From: an uncultured Tenacibaculum sp.
GTDB taxonomy: Bacteria > Bacteroidota > Bacteroidia > Flavobacteriales > Flavobacteriaceae
NCBI RefSeq assembly: GCF_947504135.1
Contig: NZ_CANNGG010000001.1
Coordinates: 62,001 to 126,000 of the forward strand
DNA length: 64,000 nt
Reading direction: 5' to 3'
Below are positions 62,174-64,000 of the stretch, piece after piece (the stretch's first letter is position 1; each line of letters begins with the position of its first letter). A program made the translations under genes and the position numbers. The notes beneath the pieces were generated by a model that was given only the letters and a program-made list of their open reading frames with translations, was not told the DNA's origin and made no database searches.

Positions 62174-64000
62174 TTAATACGGTAAATCGGCAGACTCAAC
62201 AAAACTAGTTGCCGGATTGTACAATTCTGTTAAAATGCTTTTTATTTCAGCCATGAATTCTCCTAATTTTTCTTCTGTAATAGCATTATCTGGAGTTCGA
62301 TAGTTGGATGAGAAATTCATCTGTAAAAAGCCACTTTTTAAGTTTTTGAAGGAGATAATTCCTGCTGCCAATCGTTTCTCAAAATTAAATTGTGTGTGTT
62401 GAGTATATAAAAACGCATATAACATTACCTGAATGGCTTTGTGGTATTTTAAATCGCGTATCACTTCAAAGTCGAGTACTTTTAAGTTCGTACTATCAAC
62501 CATTCCTGTTTTATAATCAATAATTCTAGTAACACCGTTGAGTTCATCAATTCGATCAACAATTCCTTTTATTTTTATTGGAAAATCAATTCCTTCAACC
62601 TTTATTTCTGAAGACAATTCCTGCTCAGTAGCAATTATTTTTAGTTGGTTATTCTCATCTTTCAGCAATTGTTTTTCCTTTAGTAAAAAATTCTCTACAA
62701 AACGATTTGCAACTTCAAAAATTAATCGATTCTTTCCTGTAGTTAAATCTCCGTTTTTAAAATGTTTTGAAAAATAAAAAGTTACGAGTTCTTTGGTTTT
62801 CTTCTGCATATTTTCAACATCTCCTAATTGCAAATATTTTCCTTCAAAGGGTTTATATAATTCTTCTAAGGTATCATGCACAACAGTTCCCATCGTATTT
62901 GCAGCAACTGTTTCTTCAACGTCGTCTAGTTGATTAATTTTTAAAATTTTCTGTTTGTAAAAGGCAATCGGATTGTACAAATAATTGGTTAATGCTGATG
63001 GAGAAATCCCTTTTTGAGCTAATTCTTGTAAGCGTTCAAGAACTTTTTCATCCTTCTGAATTTCTTTCAATTGAACAGGCGATGTTAGTACTTTAGGACT
63101 CACTATTTTTTCGGTAATATCGTCTCGCATCATTTCTAACTGCGTTACAAAACGACTTTTTTCTCCGCTTCCAAATACATCATGCTCTGTATTGTACAAA
63201 ATGTAAATGTTTTTAGCACGTTGTAACAATCGGAAAAAATGGTAGGAGAATAGCGCATCTTTTTCTCTGTAGGTTGGCAACCCAAATTCAATCTTTACAT
63301 CAAAAGGAATAAACGTGTTTTGTTGCTGATTTGCAGGTAAAACTCCTTCATTCACAGAAGTTATAATAACATTTTCAAAATCTAATACACGTGTTTCTAA
63401 TACTCCCATTAACTGCAGGCCTTGTAAGGGTTCTCCTTGAAATGATAAACTTTCAGATTGTATTAGTTGTCTAAAAAATTGATGCAAAGTTTTTAAATCT
63501 TGTACATATCCAAATTCATTATGTAAGTTTTGCAACTGAGTAAATGCTGTGTAAAAACGGAATAAATATTCCTTTTCTAACTCGTTAGTATTTTCCTTCA
63601 ACAAGTTGATTAACTCTATAATTCTGTTTAAAAACTCACTAATTGATACTAACGGATTAAAAATTGTCGTTATAGTTTTCTTTACTTCTTCACTTGCAAC
63701 AGACAAAAATGTTACAATCTCTTTTTGACTAACAAACGTGTTATTTTCATTAGCAATCGCTTCTGAAAGTGTATCTGCTATATTGGTTTGCTCATCTATC
63801 TGTAATAATCGATAAATGGTGGTATCTTTTACTAATCGAATTACATCTTTATGATAAAAAAGATTTTCTTTCTTCTTTTCTAACTTTTCTTGATTGATAA
63901 ATAGATGGAAAATAGCAAATACTAAACTTGTCGTAGGAACATCTTTTAAGGGGTACCCCATTGTAATGTTAACTGCATTTACAGTTGCGGGTAATGAATT
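62174..64000 (-). CDS. PD-(D/E)XK nuclease superfamily protein, AddB-like (C-terminal part, 5' end outside window)
   Basis: C-terminal part of a large recombination/repair nuclease with a degenerate helicase region. The frame stays open to the window edge (NSLPATVNAVN precedes MGYPLKDVP), so the ATG at 63961 is internal. Helicase-like blocks are NVIITSVNEGVLPA and FGLPTYREKDALFSYHFFR. The nuclease domain occupies the last 280 residues: VVHDTLEELY, then GIVDRIDELNG and IIDYKTG (the D...DxK catalytic motif), then QVMLYAFLYTQ. AddB iron-sulfur cysteines are not seen. A UvrD-type partner is not in the window. Confidence 0.85.
   Translation of the reverse strand, partial: NSLPATVNAVNITMGYPLKDVPTTSLVFAIFHLFINQEKLEKKKENLFYHKDVIRLVKDTTIYRLLQIDEQTNIADTLSEAIANENNTFVSQKEIVTFLSVASEEVKKTITTIFNPLVSISEFLNRIIELINLLKENTNELEKEYLFRFYTAFTQLQNLHNEFGYVQDLKTLHQFFRQLIQSESLSFQGEPLQGLQLMGVLETRVLDFENVIITSVNEGVLPANQQQNTFIPFDVKIEFGLPTYREKDALFSYHFFRLLQRAKNIYILYNTEHDVFGSGEKSRFVTQLEMMRDDITEKIVSPKVLTSPVQLKEIQKDEKVLERLQELAQKGISPSALTNYLYNPIAFYKQKILKINQLDDVEETVAANTMGTVVHDTLEELYKPFEGKYLQLGDVENMQKKTKELVTFYFSKHFKNGDLTTGKNRLIFEVANRFVENFLLKEKQLLKDENNQLKIIATEQELSSEIKVEGIDFPIKIKGIVDRIDELNGVTRIIDYKTGMVDSTNLKVLDFEVIRDLKYHKAIQVMLYAFLYTQHTQFNFEKRLAAGIISFKNLKSGFLQMNFSSNYRTPDNAITEEKLGEFMAEIKSILTELYNPATSFVESADLPY

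Noticed and set aside
1..64000. Mobile elements, prophage, CRISPR array, rRNA
   Set aside because: No transposase, integrase or phage frame, no regularly spaced repeats and no rRNA-like sequence were found.

Overview
The window is a contiguous stretch of an AT-rich chromosome from a marine-type member of the Flavobacteriaceae (Bacteroidota), most like Tenacibaculum or Polaribacter; the genus is a guess, the family is well supported. The support is the gliding/type IX secretion protein SprA, GLPGLI, DUF4271 and DUF4296 proteins, TonB-dependent receptors with a carboxypeptidase-like N-terminal domain, an S46 dipeptidyl peptidase, the malic enzyme-phosphotransacetylase fusion, and many copies of the Bacteroidetes -7 promoter element TAnnTTTG a short distance upstream of starts. 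I see no transposase, integrase, phage gene, rRNA or CRISPR array. Most of the region is ordinary core genome.

Layout. 1-10 kb: end of a phosphate permease, tesB, leuS (with an unusual insertion), a DUF2911 protein, a copper-receptor operon (OprC-like TonB-dependent receptor with a CxxxM...HxM site plus a small CNGKC protein), a divergent Cys-rich miniprotein, and tyrS. 10-16 kb: an SDR epimerase, pyrC with DUF4296 and a polyprenol-phosphate mannosyltransferase-like GT2, DUF4271-hemD, and a fatty acid/sterol hydroxylase. 16-25 kb: an S46 peptidase whose specificity residue is Arg (DPP11 type), then a tight five-gene cluster (FAD/NAD oxidoreductase, membrane polyferredoxin, two GT2 glycosyltransferases, a polytopic mannosyltransferase-like protein) that looks like a redox-plus-glycolipid pathway of unknown product. 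25-38 kb: a WlbB-like acetyltransferase, two TonB paralogues, the ruvA-sprA-gcvH-vanZ-like run and maeB. 38-40 kb: two tandem orphan Aer-like PAS proteins. 40-50 kb: queG, an AsmA-family protein, a DUF5686 outer membrane protein, and an operon of three GLPGLI proteins with an outer membrane receptor. 51-64 kb: a small secreted Cys-pair protein, a striking pair of palindromes, moaD, DUF3817, a haem-receptor-like TonB-dependent receptor with recO, CYTH, trhA-plsC, trpS, DUF6370, an aldo/keto reductase, pgk, moaE, a degenerate tRNA-like sequence and the C-terminal part of an AddB-like nuclease.

How the genes fit together. Envelope functions dominate: SprA (secretion of gliding and exoenzyme cargo), TonB proteins that power the receptors, AsmA and DUF5686 (envelope maintenance), glycosyltransferases and PlsC (surface glycans and phospholipid). 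DPP11 fits a peptide-degrading lifestyle. Housekeeping is represented by three aminoacyl-tRNA synthetases (leuS, tyrS, trpS), pyrC, hemD, pgk, maeB, ruvA, recO and queG. Molybdopterin synthase subunits MoaD and MoaE are encoded about 9.6 kb apart.

Most interesting for follow-up: the redox-glycosyltransferase cluster (18.5-25 kb), the copper module with its divergent Cys-rich miniprotein (5.8-8.6 kb), the orphan Aer-like PAS pair with its repeat-rich upstream region (38.4-40 kb), the GLPGLI operon with the secreted miniprotein (46.3-51.4 kb), the double palindrome at 51.63-51.68 kb, the leuS insertion and the tRNA-like relic at 62.1 kb. Comparisons with families are from memory; no search was run.
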